This document shows positions 28,667 to 39,001 of a stretch of 64,000 nucleotides of DNA, piece after piece. The notes under the pieces are model-generated. The model did no database searches. It had not been told where the DNA came from and worked only from the letters and a program-made list of their open reading frames with translations. This stretch comes from Phymatolithon calcareum (Eukaryota; Rhodophyta; Florideophyceae; Hapalidiales). The stretch covers positions 1,426,001 to 1,490,000 of the forward strand of contig OZ345360.1 of assembly GCA_977006965.1 (NCBI GenBank). Reading direction: 5' to 3'. The position numbers were made by a program, and so were the translations under genes. Numbering within the stretch: the stretch's first letter is position 1; each line of letters begins with the position of its first letter.

Positions 28667-29413
28667 GTGGCCGTCCTACACCTAATTGAGTCCCAACTCA
28701 CACCAGTTCGTCAGGCTGTTTCAGACTTGCAGGATTCGTTGAACATACTAATATTAAGGACGACTTCCCCTGACGCCGCTCCAGAGGATATACGAAATCT
28801 ACGTACAGACGTGAACAGGGTCATGGAAGATCTCCGGACAATTCGAGTCGACGTTGAGAATCATGACGGGATGGTGAAAATGTGGCAAAGCACGTGTCAG
28901 GAAATCCGCGACGCAGATGACGGCGGTACATCACTGAGCGTCGCTAATTCGAAGGCTGATTGGAAAACAGTCTTTACGGTGCAGGCGCGACGGCGAATCG
29001 AAATCATTCCCCCAATTTCGTCGGACGTCCGTCACTCGAAGCCGAGAAAAGGGAGGAGATCTAAACATCGCCAGTCCTCCAAGAGCGATAATCGTCACAC
29101 ACGTCGGACTGACAAGTACCCGAACTCCTCCAGCAGCTCATCAGATAGCGATGACGGCAGCACGGACGAAAACCCGAAACACGGCGGGGATGACGACGAC
29201 GACGGGACTTCAAGTCCGAGTAGCTCGGAATCTTCAACTGACCGTTCCTACCGGCGCCATGGGCATAGGCGCAAAAGCTCACACCGATACGGATCCAGAT
29301 CTCGGGAGCGCTCGCGAAGGATTACCCTTTCGCGTCGTACGCAAGAATCCACACGGAGAGGAGAAGGAAAGCAAAGGCCCAAAACACATTGGTTTTCGCA
29401 GCCTTCGCGCTAA
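28667..29413 (+). pseudogene. Chromovirus Gag N-terminal part
   Basis: 248-codon frame: a helical start (LHLIESQLTPVRQAVSDLQ), coiled-coil-like MEDLRTIRVDVENHDGMV, then a Ser/Asp-rich and Arg/Ser-rich disordered region (SSSSSSDSDDG, RRHGHRRKSSHRYGSRSRERSRR). It ends by stop, while the capsid-like region continues in another frame from about 29400, so an indel separates them. Confidence 0.6.
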
Positions 29414-29414
29414 A

Positions 29415-30626
29415 AACTCCCGCTACAAGAAGGCCCTATCTTATAGGACGTACCGACTCCAGAACACCTCACAAGATCGCGACTCAAGGGAAACCGGAAA
29501 AGTAAAGGTCCAGATAAGACGACTGGAGATAACGTCACTATCGAAGGCCCCGTTCGACGGGAAAGATCCAATCCTCATCCTGGACTTCCTATCTTGCTTC
29601 GTTCGTGAAGCTGATAAACTTCGGACGAGCGAGGCACAAGCTTACCTCGCGCTCCCACATTACCTCCGCGGGTTCGCTCTGAGCCAATTTGAATCCATTC
29701 GCGATTCATCCTCAATATCGGGTGGCGGTGTTACATGTTGGCCGGAAGCAGTTCAGTACCTGATCCGATCGTTTGCTACCTCATCATCGATACAAACTGC
29801 ACTGCGAGATTTGCGCGACGTACAACAGCAAGACGGGGAGGACGAACGAGATTACAGCACACGGCTGGGTGTCGCATGCCGTCGAGCTGGTAATGTTTTC
29901 ACATTGGACGAAAAATGCACGATGTTCGAATCCGGGCTCGCAGGGGAAATACAGCCACTTGTTTCACGACATCGGGAGGCTCATCCAGAGATTAGCTTCC
30001 TCGAACTAGTTGAGTTCGCACGCACGGAAAGTGCCGCTAACAGAGCTCTAGTACTGAAAACAACAACTTCGCAGCAGCGCCGTGCTCCTGCACTTTTGCT
30101 GGAGGATAGCACATCCACCTCAAATGACGCACCTTTCGCGGCCTCCAATGGTCAGCAGGGTAGTGGTGAGCTCCTCTTCCTCGGCGGCTCCGAATCATCG
30201 GACATTTTGTCCTTGATCCTGACCTCCCACTTGCCGTCGACTATCGTGGATCCCTCCGAGTTGGACCCAGTTCAGGCTGAATCTCTACTTCTGGCAACAA
30301 CTCGCAAGTTTGCCCCTATCGCTCGTCACGTTCCCGCGGCACATATTCTCGGTGCACGGGGAAATTCTAACAGACCGGGGTGGGTCGATAGACCCAGACC
30401 ACGGGCCGTGCGTCGAGAAGACCTCATCTGTTTTCACTGCTATGCGGTGGGGCACATTGCGCCCGAATGCGGGGAGTCAGACTTCGGCGTAATCGTAAAC
30501 AATTTCGAACAGCTGACTGAAGAAAGTAAAAGACGCGTACCGACGGAGAGCTATCATCGGGCGAAAGCCCGCTGCGAAACCAAGGCTACCCAGGCAATTG
30601 CGCCAACCGCTGTTTCGAAAAACTAA
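29415..30626 (+). pseudogene. Chromovirus Gag capsid and zinc knuckle
   Basis: Retrotransposon gag domain (PFDGKDPILILDFLSCFVREAD ... YLIRSFATSS ... RDYSTRLGVACRRAGN ... FLELVEFARTES) followed by one CCHC knuckle, CFHCYAVGHIAPEC (about 30429-30470). Ends with TAA at 30624-30626; the same frame remains open into the protease, so Gag and Pol share a frame. Confidence 0.85.
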
Positions 30627-31448
30627 GTGTGGGGCCCCGTAAACGGGGAAGACCCGACGAGCATTTTGCCACCGTGCTTGAAACATATTGCGGTGCTCAG
30701 AAGCCCGATCAAAGTACTTTCGCGCCGCGACAGATCAGGCTGTGGGTTGTGTCGGCCCTGGGTACGACACAGAGCCCCACAAGCACCGAAGGCCACCTTT
30801 GTGATGGCGACGAATCGGAATTACAAGGTCCACGCTTTTGTCGTGGATGACAGAAATAGCTCCATCCGGAAGCTTGTCGTTCTGGATACCGGCGCTGGAC
30901 CCAATTTTGTCCGCAAGAGCGAATTGGCGCCGGAACTCCAACAGAAAGTCACCGCTGGAAATCCCCTTCCCGATATCCGGGATGCAAATGGACGACCGTT
31001 ACGCCTGGAAGGGACAATATTACTGAATATCCAATTGGGGCAGTATTCTGTTCCGACAGAGTTTATTGTTTGCGAGCGCCTAGCTGCGTCTGCGATACTA
31101 GGAGCAGATTTCTGCGATCGCTTCGTGGAGGCAATCTTCCCTCGACTGAGGCAGATCGAGATGGCGGATGGTACGCGTATCCCTATCACCGGGCGAGCAC
31201 TGAAGCGACCACCCAGTGCCCCTCCACTTCCAATTATGCAAGAGTACGACCGTACACTGGGTCGCGTGTCACCAAAGCTAAGGGTAGCCAAAGCGACCAC
31301 GCTGGCCCCCGAATCGCAAATGTGGGTGATGGTTTCATCGGAGCGGGTGGGACTAGCCGTGCTGCAGCCCTTGTTGAAGCTGTTTTCCGCATACGGGATT
31401 TCGATCTCGAATGGCGTGGCCACCCTATCACCGAAAGAGCCATTCTGA
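30627..31448 (+). pseudogene. Chromovirus aspartic protease region
   Basis: Active-site motif LDTGAGPNFV (near 30880-30910) and the later ASAILGADFCDRF (family ILG/LGxDF element). Closed by an in-frame TGA at 31446-31448, after which the same frame continues into RT, so this stop most likely arose by point mutation. Confidence 0.8.
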
Positions 31449-31454
31449 ATCCTG

Positions 31455-33314
31455 GTGGCGAACTTTTCGAAAATAGCACGCTCTCTGAAAAAGGGGCAAG
31501 TGGTGGGTACGGTCTTGCCGCACCCGACTGAATTGCTCAACAGCTCTGTGTCCGTCGCAGAGGTTCTGAGATTGATCCCGGATACCGAAGCCGTCATCTC
31601 GTTCCCTCGTGACACCCCAACCGAGGAGATGCCAGAGCAGAATCGCGAAGGTCTTGCGAGCCTAGACCTGTCCCACATAGCTGAAGATCATCGGGACGCT
31701 ATTCGTGATCTCTTGATACCCTTTTCGCGAATGTGGAGCGGCGAGCTTGGCGAAATATCAGCGACCACGCACCATGTTGACCTGAATCCCGGAGCAAGAC
31801 CGTCCGCCTCGCCGCCATATCGCGCAGGCCTTCGAGCCCGCCAGGTGGAACAGGCGGAAGTGGATCGCATGCTGTTGAAAGGAGTGATTGAACCAGTGCA
31901 GTCACCCTGGGCATCTCCGGTGGCTTTTGTACCCAAATCAGACGGAAGTTTGCGCTTCTGCGTCGATTATCGCAATCTCAATGCAGTGACCGTAAAGGAT
32001 ACGTATCCCATCCCGAGAATGGACGAGTGCATCGATTCACTCGGCACAGCCAAGGTATTCTCCACCCTGGATTGTAACTCTGGGTACTGGCAGGTCCCGA
32101 TTGCGGGAGACGACCGCGATAAAACAGCCTTTGTTTACAACTCGGGCCTCTATCGTTTCAAGAGAATTCCGTTTGGTCTGACGAACGCGCCCGCGACATT
32201 CCAACGTACGCTGGATATTCTGCTTTCACAGTTTAAATGGAAAACCTGTTTGGTCTACCTGGACGACATTATCATTTTTTCGAATGATACCGCGTCGCAT
32301 TTCGACCACGTGCGTACGGTGCTCACCATCCTGAAGGACGCCGGTGTATCTTTCAAGCTTGAGAAATGCAAGTTTTTCACCGACAAGGTTAGCTACCTTG
32401 GACATGTTATTCGGCCCGGCGAACTTTCGGTGGACACGACCCGCACGGCAGCACTTCGTGAAGCCCAGCCTCCACGGACACAGACAGAGCTGAGGTCGTT
32501 CCTCGGATTGGGCAATATCTACCGCCGCTTCGTCCTCGACTTTGCCGAAATCGCAGCCCCGTTAAACAAACTGCTGAAGAAGGGCACGCCGACAAAGCTC
32601 GCTCCTTTTGGTGACGCCGAGCTGCATGCTTGTCGGAAGCTAATTGACGTGGTCACCTCTCCCCCGGTGCTAGCTCTCCCGAAACCAGGACTTCCATATT
32701 CGTTGGATACCGATGCGAGTGCGAACATGGTAGGCGTCTCAGCCTTTCAACTGGACCACGGAGAGCGACGCCCCATTGGATTCTGGTCTCGTTCGCTCGT
32801 CCCGGCGGAGAAAAAGTACTCGGCATCGGAGCGAGAATGTTTGGCAGTTGTTTGGGCCGTGACGACATTGAGAGCCTATTTGCAGGTGGAAAAATTCACT
32901 GTGTATACCGACCACGCGGCTCTGCGATGGCTACTGGAAATCGCTGAACCTTCTGGACGACTTATGCGCTGGAGGTTACGCCTGTCGGAGTTTACGTTCA
33001 ACGTTGTTTACAAAAAAGGGAAGGAAAACACGCAGGCCGACGCGCTTTCTCGTTTAAGCACGTTAGGCGAAACAACGACAGATTTGCACCAAGAAATACC
33101 CTGCTTCCACGTGGAAGAAGTTCCACAAAAGAATCTCGACGTCGAGAGGGACGAATATCACGGATTCCGAGATGAGAACGAGATCGAGATGGATGCTCTA
33201 TTTGCTCTATCGGATTACAACCCAACCGGTGTTCAGCTCACCCCGGTGACTCGGGAAGAACTCCTGCGAGAGCAGCTGGCGGATCCGTTTGTGGCAGCGT
33301 GCGGAAAGGCCTAG
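31455..33314 (+). CDS. Chromovirus reverse transcriptase and RNase H
   Basis: 619 codons without interruption. RT shows VDRMLLKGVIEPVQSPWASPVAFVPKSDGS, FCVDYRNLN, the PFGLTNAPATFQ block and the catalytic YLDDIIIFS (around 32255-32280). RNase H has the gypsy-type start LDTDASANMVGVSA, SASERECLAVVWAV and YTDHAALRWLL, then KGKENTQADALSR. All metal-binding residues appear present. A frameshift and stop follow at 33314, before integrase. Confidence 0.92.
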   Translation: MANFSKIARSLKKGQVVGTVLPHPTELLNSSVSVAEVLRLIPDTEAVISFPRDTPTEEMPEQNREGLASLDLSHIAEDHRDAIRDLLIPFSRMWSGELGEISATTHHVDLNPGARPSASPPYRAGLRARQVEQAEVDRMLLKGVIEPVQSPWASPVAFVPKSDGSLRFCVDYRNLNAVTVKDTYPIPRMDECIDSLGTAKVFSTLDCNSGYWQVPIAGDDRDKTAFVYNSGLYRFKRIPFGLTNAPATFQRTLDILLSQFKWKTCLVYLDDIIIFSNDTASHFDHVRTVLTILKDAGVSFKLEKCKFFTDKVSYLGHVIRPGELSVDTTRTAALREAQPPRTQTELRSFLGLGNIYRRFVLDFAEIAAPLNKLLKKGTPTKLAPFGDAELHACRKLIDVVTSPPVLALPKPGLPYSLDTDASANMVGVSAFQLDHGERRPIGFWSRSLVPAEKKYSASERECLAVVWAVTTLRAYLQVEKFTVYTDHAALRWLLEIAEPSGRLMRWRLRLSEFTFNVVYKKGKENTQADALSRLSTLGETTTDLHQEIPCFHVEEVPQKNLDVERDEYHGFRDENEIEMDALFALSDYNPTGVQLTPVTREELLREQLADPFVAACGKA

Positions 33315-34053
33315 AAGACGGAAACGACCTTCCATTCGCACAGGATGAAGTTGGTATGCTAATCCGTCTGGCGAGCGAGACGCTTCAACTGGTCGTTCTT
33401 GATTCGCTCCAAGGCAGAATACTGCATCTCAGCCATTACCCAACGATGTCCGGACAACCTGGAGGGCGAAAACTGTACTACTCTCTGCTAAGGGATTTTT
33501 ACTGGCCCTCTATGGCGACAGACTGCTAGGCGACCGCGCGAAACGCCCCACTTGCGCTCGAAATCGAGTGAAGCTAAGACGAAACGCAAAGCGGATGAAG
33601 CTTTTTCCGGCAGCGAGACCTCTGGAGTTCGTGGGTATTGATATCCTAGGGGAGCTTATTAAGACACCAAGAGGAAATCGGTATCTACTTGTCATCACGG
33701 ATCGATTTTCGAAGCTCCTACGCACGGTACCACTCGTACGTATCAACGCAGCTGACATCGCCAAGGCGTTCGTGCATCATTGGGTGTTCGTGTACGGGCC
33801 ACTGGTGTCATTTCTGTCTGACAACGGAAAACAGTTAACGTCCAAGTTTTTCCAGCATGTCTGCGCAATTCTCGGCATCGAGAACTTATTCACCACGACC
33901 TACCACCCCCAGTGCAATGGGCAGACGGAGCGTTTTAATCGGACCATCCTCGCCGCTTTACGGTACTACGTTGCAGATCATCCCACGGATTGGGATTTGT
34001 TCTCAGACGCGGTAACATACTCGTACAATACTCAGACGCACCGTGTGACATAA
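33299..34053 (+). pseudogene. Chromovirus integrase, broken
   Basis: The zinc-binding HHCC region begins at 33299 in a shifted frame (LSHYPTMSGQPGGRKLYYSLLRDFYWPSM) and hits a stop at 33527. The core resumes in a third frame at about 33568: VGIDILG (first Asp), FLSDNGKQ (second Asp), NGQTERFNRTI (Glu). It stops again at 34051. Three separate lesions make it non-functional. Confidence 0.88.
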
Positions 34054-34491
34054 CTCTCGCTATTCGAGCTGGTACTCTCGAGGCCTCCTCCGCCATTGGG
34101 CCTTGAGGCGCGTCCGACCATGGACCATTCGGGAGACAGGGAGACGTTCCGCACAAAGTGGATGAATTGGCTACGACATTTGGTGGGAACGGCGTCAACA
34201 GAGATGCAAAAGGCACAAGAATTGTCCAAGAGAAATTTTGACGCCCGCATTCGACCGACCGTTGACCGCATCCGACCTGGAACTTTCGTTTTTGTTCGCC
34301 GGGAATCGTTTAGCACCCCGGATAGAAGGGTGCACAAACTGTCCCCGGTTGCCGACGGCCCGTACAAGGTAGTTACAGCGCAAGAGGATACCGTTGTCCT
34401 AGAAATTCGGCAGCAGCATGAACGGGTTTCTCGAGACCGGGTTGTGACTGCACGTACGCCCGAAGACCACATTGCGATCAGCCGACTATGA
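34054..34491 (+). pseudogene. Chromovirus integrase C-terminal part
   Basis: After the stop the reading continues as the GPY/F-type region (RPGTFVFVRRE ... KLSPVADGPYKVV) typical of gypsy integrases, ending at 34491. Confidence 0.7.
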
Positions 34492-35031
34492 GACAATTCG
34501 CTCGAACATCGGAAAGAGCAAATAAGCGCACGTGATATCGGTCAGAAAGCAGGACGGACAAATCCGCCTACCGGAGCGTCGTCGAAGATATCGTCCCCCA
34601 CTCGGGGATTGGGAGACATACCGAGCGGTAAGGGGCCACGGCAACCCCAGGAGTCCGCATGCAAGCAGTACCAACTCCATCGGTCCCTCCTTAATCCGTT
34701 CCACGCCGACAGTCCGCCCCGGAGAGTCCCCAGGTCACGCCAGTGGGTTCTGTTCGCAAGTCTTCGCGTCTTGCGGCGAAGAAAACGCAGCTTGGAGATG
34801 GGAAAAAAGGCGCCCCATCTGGGGATTTGAGCCGTAAAACAGTCCTTTTCAGCCCGGAGGTATCAATGACGCAAGAATCCATTCCCCCCGTGCAATCGCC
34901 GAACTCCGAGATACACCCCGTCGCTCGGATGACTCTTCCCGGGAAGGAGACGAGGCTCGCACTGTCTTACCACAGGAGTAGGTGATGAACGATATTATCG
35001 GGGATGGAGAGGGGGAAGACGGAAAATAGCT

Positions 35032-35125
35032 GTTTCGTGTGAGTTGGTATGGCCCAGGAGCGGATACCACCTGGGAACCGACCTCACATTTACCTCGCAG
35101 CAAGATCCTCTCGTACTGCCCAGGT
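35032..35125 (+). pseudogene. Chromodomain-like segment
   Basis: RVSWYGPGADTTWEPTSHL...ILSYC matches the chromodomain core (V.W.GY...TWEP...L). A chromodomain at the integrase end targets chromoviruses to methylated-histone chromatin. It is separated from integrase by ~500 bp of frame-broken sequence. Confidence 0.55.
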
Positions 35126-35885
35126 GTCAAATGGTGGCGTCACTATTGGCACCAGTTGTTGGTGCTGGGACGCCATGACGCGCACTCCCACGGCTTTCTC
35201 GTACTTTGTGCGCTCCCGCGTCAACTGTGCCTGGGTCGTGGATGTACGACTGATTTTCAGACATTCACGGGGGACTGCCACGCGGGCCCTCCAGTCCCAG
35301 CTTTCAGTTGAGTTGATGTGGGTGCCGCACGGCAGATAACCACTGTCATTCACGTACGTTGACATAAGGCGCAAGTTACCCAAACCGTGCGGCAGAAACC
35401 AGGGCGCACGGCGGTACAGCCCATGTGATGCAGTCGGCGTTGTTCTGCTCAGTTCGTCCCATGTTCCCCACCCTTCGTGGGGTTCGCTAGTGTCGTTAGC
35501 TCTCGGGCCGGGAACAAGCCGGAGGTTTTGGTCCATCCTGGTCCCAGTGCATGGCGAAAAAGATTGTTCAAGATCAAGCGTGCGGGTCGCCCCGAGTTTG
35601 GGAAGAAGAAAAATGTGCCAGAAAGGTCTGCACGTTTGCCACCGGCACCAAAAGTGGACGGAGGACATTGTGCAAAAGGTTTCACGCGCTATTTTCCCGT
35701 TTTTTGGGCTGGTTTAATGGGTTCTCCCGCGGGGCGTGGTCGATTTTTCACTTCCCGAAAACGGACTTGCAGTTGAAGATTCGGGACGATCCGCGGTCGC
35801 GCAAGGGCCATCGTTCCGACTCCGGAAGCAAAATATGGACCTTATAATTCCTCATATAATCTCAGGCTCACCGTGTTCGCCCTTT
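35126..35885 (+). other. Chromovirus 3' untranslated region
   Basis: No recognisable domain; overlapping short frames only. Lies between the chromodomain-like motif and the polypurine tract. Confidence 0.5.
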
Positions 35886-35899
35886 GAGGAGGGGTCCGT
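35886..35899 (+). other. Polypurine tract
   Basis: GAGGAGGGG followed by TCCG directly before the 3' LTR; this is the plus-strand primer site. Confidence 0.55.
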
Positions 35900-36309
35900 G
35901 TGGTGCAATGCTCCGTGATCCAGTTGCCCTCTTTTTTCCCTCTTCTGTAAGCAGTCTACTGTATGCCAGTGTTCTTATAATTGTAGAGACCGTCGATGGA
36001 GGAGAGGGAGGAAGGAGGTATTCGGGCTCTGCGATTCCGGTTCCGACGTTGCCTGATCCCGAGTCCGGGTCTGTTCGTCGCCATTGCCGTTACGCAACCC
36101 AACCGACCGATAAAACCCGTACCTTTTGCTTTTGCTTGTTCCTCTTCCTTTTCTATTTCTCTCTCTTTACCACCTCCCTCCGTCGTGTGCGCGTGCGGTC
36201 CTACAAGCCGCAACTACAACGCGCGTCCGACTTCGCTCCGTCGTGCTACCGCGGAAAAGGGGCTCCGAACACCCCGATCGGCAAGCCCTCCCTAGGGCTT
36301 TGCACGACA
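35900..36309 (+). repeat. 3' LTR of chromovirus
   Basis: Starts TGTGGTGCAATGCTCCG and ends GCTTTGCACGACA, immediately followed by the target duplication GGTAG. Confidence 0.92.
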
Positions 36310-36427
36310 GGTAGCAAAGAACACGATGAAGGTAATTTTAATACTAAGAAGCAAAGATATAACCGATCAGGGAAACAACGTATTACTACAAGAAGACCAA
36401 AACAAGGAACCTCAGTTGGTATATGCT

Positions 36428-36490
36428 AATCAGCAGTTGAGGAAGTCTTGCCCGTTCATTCGTAAGACTGTGAGGCTTTTAAAAATAATA
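36428..36490 (+). repeat. Dispersed stem-loop tail repeat, copy f
   Basis: CAGTTGAGGAAGTCTTGCCC, ATTCGTAAGACTGTGAGGC then TTTTAAAAATAATA. The stem base AAGTCT pairs with AGGCTT through a G-U pair where other copies have AAGCCT, so pairing is kept despite the change. This is the 3' end of the unit split by the chromovirus. Confidence 0.65.
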
Positions 36491-36796
36491 CAGCGAAAGG
36501 ACGAGTTCCATGATGGTACTCGTCTAGTTCCTATTTCCCTGGATTTTATCTATTTCGCTCGGTTACAGTTCTAGGCTGTGCCATTTCACTGGCAATCTGA
36601 AACTGCAGTGCATATCTCTTGGTGTCGAGCAAGACAGTGGCTTGAAATGCGAGTTCGGTCAATGGCGGAACAAAAAGTCTAAGAAAGACACTGACAGCAC
36701 AAGACTTAGGGGAGATCCTATAGAGCGACTACATCGGATGGCCACCCGCAAGTGTCAGCTCGTAATAACGGACAGACCCGCCAGTTGAAATAATCA

Positions 36797-37085
36797 CAGT
36801 ATGGGAGGCCCGTGAGATCGCCAAGTCGGGTTACTGACTCACACGTGCGTATTGCGGTAGCCGTTAGACCAGTCAGTGATAGAGAAACACTACAGGAGGG
36901 GAGGCCCGTGAGATCGCCAAGTTGGGTCACTGACTCGCACGTGCGCATCACGGTATCCGTTAGACCTAACAGTGATAGACCGGACATCACAGGAGGGGAG
37001 GCCAGAGAGGTCGCCAAGTTGGGTCACTGACTCGCACGTGCATAGCACGGTAGCCATTAGACCTGACAGTGACAGGATAGTGTCG
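36797..37085 (+). repeat. Three tandem copies of a ~96-bp unit
   Basis: Units begin at GAGGCC positions 36805, 36901 and 36998. Each contains GATCGCCAAGT or GGTCGCCAAGT, then a TCACTGACTC, CACGTG and CGTTAGACC-like string. All three keep the CACGTG (E-box palindrome). Identity between neighbours is about 80-85%. It is a small satellite. Confidence 0.8.
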
Positions 37086-37233
37086 GTTTTCGTGGGTGTG
37101 CTATGCAACCCCCAGCCAGTAGGTTGAGAATCCGATAGCGTATACGGCACCGCTCATCGCAGCGAGTAAAGGATCCCATCTCAAGCAAGGCACAATTGGC
37201 GATAGCGAGTGCCGACTACCTTGCCGACCTGAG

Positions 37234-37632
37234 AGTGCAACAAGGGGGACTAGCACAGTAATTTAGTGAAAAGATAAGGGTTGGAGTTTATCTTGAAAAG
37301 GGGTGATGTCTCCGTTATGCGATGCCTCTGTCTAAAGTGCGATCAAGATCGCTGCTTAAATAGGGACGGGGCGAGCAATTGCACAACCTGCAAAAAGTGG
37401 GGGCACTAACCGACGCTAGACAAAAAGTACGTTGAGTGTTAGTCGGTGTCTGCGATAAATCCGTTGGTTCCTCTTGGTAGAGTCGTTTCCCATACTATGT
37501 TGACGGTGTCGGTAGGTATATCGCAAGGAGCCGTTGTAGAGCTCCAAGGTCGATGGTGAAAATGTTGTTCCTTATAACCCTGCAACTTTGCGTGTCTACA
37601 TAGTGCAACAAGGGGCACTAGCACAGTAATTT
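37234..37632 (+). mobile_element. LTR-like repeat, family L, copy 2, with 31-bp flanking direct repeats
   Basis: The body 37265-37600 matches the solo LTRs at 14442 and 46850 (shared blocks include GGATCGC-like CAAGATCGC, GTACGTTGAGTGTTAGTC, TCCTCTTGG and CGTGTCTACA). Unlike those, it is flanked by two 31-bp repeats (37234-37264 and 37602-37632, AGTGCAACAAGGGG...) with one mismatch. The flanks are far too long for an LTR target duplication. They may belong to a longer LTR version or reflect a tandem rearrangement. Confidence 0.65.
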
Positions 37633-37678
37633 CGAAGCTAATTATTCTCACGGCTGTCATCGATGCTTGACGCAAGCT

Positions 37679-37770
37679 CCTGAAACCCGGTCTTGCAGAA
37701 GCAATGGTAATATTTCTTCCATAGCTATGGAATAAATATTACTATTTCTTCTGCAAAACCGGGTTTCAGG
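37679..37770. repeat. 92-bp palindrome without spacer (H-E)
   Basis: Arms 37679-37724 and 37725-37770 are reverse complements with 42 of 46 matches and no loop (centre CCATAG/CTATGG). Flanked outside by GCAAGC on both sides. Foldback element or hairpin-RNA candidate. Confidence 0.7.
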
Positions 37771-39001
37771 CCGTGCAAGCAATTGCTTCCCACAAGTATA
37801 TATAAGTTTGTAATGTAATGGCTTTCACGATCTGACATTGCCCTGGCTCTCTCTAGTTGCGATTGACAGGAAGGCGATCCTTATTTCTGCTGTACTGAAT
37901 GCGGAGAATCTACTCGCTTTATGTAGTGAGTGTGACTTGCTATTATTGGCGAGTCCTTGTGCCTGGCCATTCCAGTGGGTGGTACTAGGTTGCCGATACA
38001 ACTTTCTGAGTTCCAGAGATGAGCGGAACGATTGGCGTCGCTGCTAACCACGCCGCAATGTTCCTATGTGTAACTAGTCGACTTCGTATCTTGCTGGATG
38101 CGTTTCAGTAGCTACGAATACTTTTAACCCGGGTTAACGTCGTAGCTATAGCTGCAAAAACCCTCTTCCGTGGGACCCCTGGTCAGATTTCCTATGGGTC
38201 TCTGGATCGCAGCTCAAATGACGCCTTGTCTATTCCATGTCGTCATAAAAGACGGTAGTGAAGAAGAGTAGCTTTTTCAAAGCTTTTTCAGTGATATTAA
38301 TCTCCTCTTTGGTCAGCTGATATCTTTTACGTTATTCTTCGAGGTTGCTCATGAGTATTGGTACAGTAGCACGGAACTTATCTTTGAGAAGTGATGTGCT
38401 CATTTGGGGAACCGACCGAATGCCCACTTTACCGATAATTGGCTGTGCTGTGTTGTCGGGAGTCTGATGATCGGCGTGGTGGACCCCGGCAGATCGTAGG
38501 GAATTTTCCTCTTTCTGTTGGACTCCGAGACGTCTCCTTCGTTTTCGAAGAGAAAGAAGAGCAACAATTTTGCTGAATTCCCCGCTTGAGGAAAGCCAGT
38601 GCCGTCTCGAATAGGTCGTACTGTATCATTGCCGATATATTTCGACTAGCCCATTGCAGTTCATCCACATCTCTTTCTTCGATTGGGACGGTAGTAAGGT
38701 TCCTTTTCCTTTATCTGGCTCGTTCCAGCATTCCTGAGTGCTAGAACGAGTCTCCTGTTTTCGGCGTTGTGAATTCGGTAAAGAAGGCGAAGTTTGACAT
38801 ATCGGTTTTTCGATTTTGGATTGGACATGCCTCGTAGCGCGGGCTCCTCGACGTACAGGCGGTCACACCGAACTCCATAAGGGCCCGGTTGAACTCGCCA
38901 GTGCACTACTCTGACGTCCGAAATAGTCACACCCTGATTCAACGATATCGGTAGAGATTTGAAAGGACTCTTTTTAATTGAAAATTTGATCTAGAACTAT
39001 A
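37771..39001. other. Gene-free stretch
   Basis: Open frames are short and unrecognised. A small hairpin (CTCGTTCCAGCATT ... AGTGCTAGAACGAG) lies near 38725-38755. Confidence 0.4.

Larger units (their letters stand above)
27306..36309 (+). mobile_element. Ty3/gypsy LTR retrotransposon (chromovirus), full length, inactive
   Basis: 9004 bp bounded by 411- and 410-bp direct LTRs and a perfect 5-bp target duplication GGTAG (27301-27305 and 36310-36314). Order: LTR, primer-binding site, gag with zinc knuckle, protease, RT, RNase H, integrase, chromodomain-like segment, polypurine tract, LTR. Integrase after RNase H makes it Ty3/gypsy; the terminal chromodomain-like motif makes it a chromovirus. 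The LTRs differ at many positions and the coding part has several stops and frameshifts, so the insertion is not recent and cannot move by itself. It landed inside an older repeat unit. Confidence 0.93.

Noticed and set aside
30821-31678. 285-codon minus-strand ORF in the chromovirus
   Set aside because: Antisense of the protease/RT region, which has definite motifs.
36797-37085. CRISPR-like array
   Set aside because: The tandem units abut each other with no unique spacers, and the genome is eukaryotic; it is a minisatellite.
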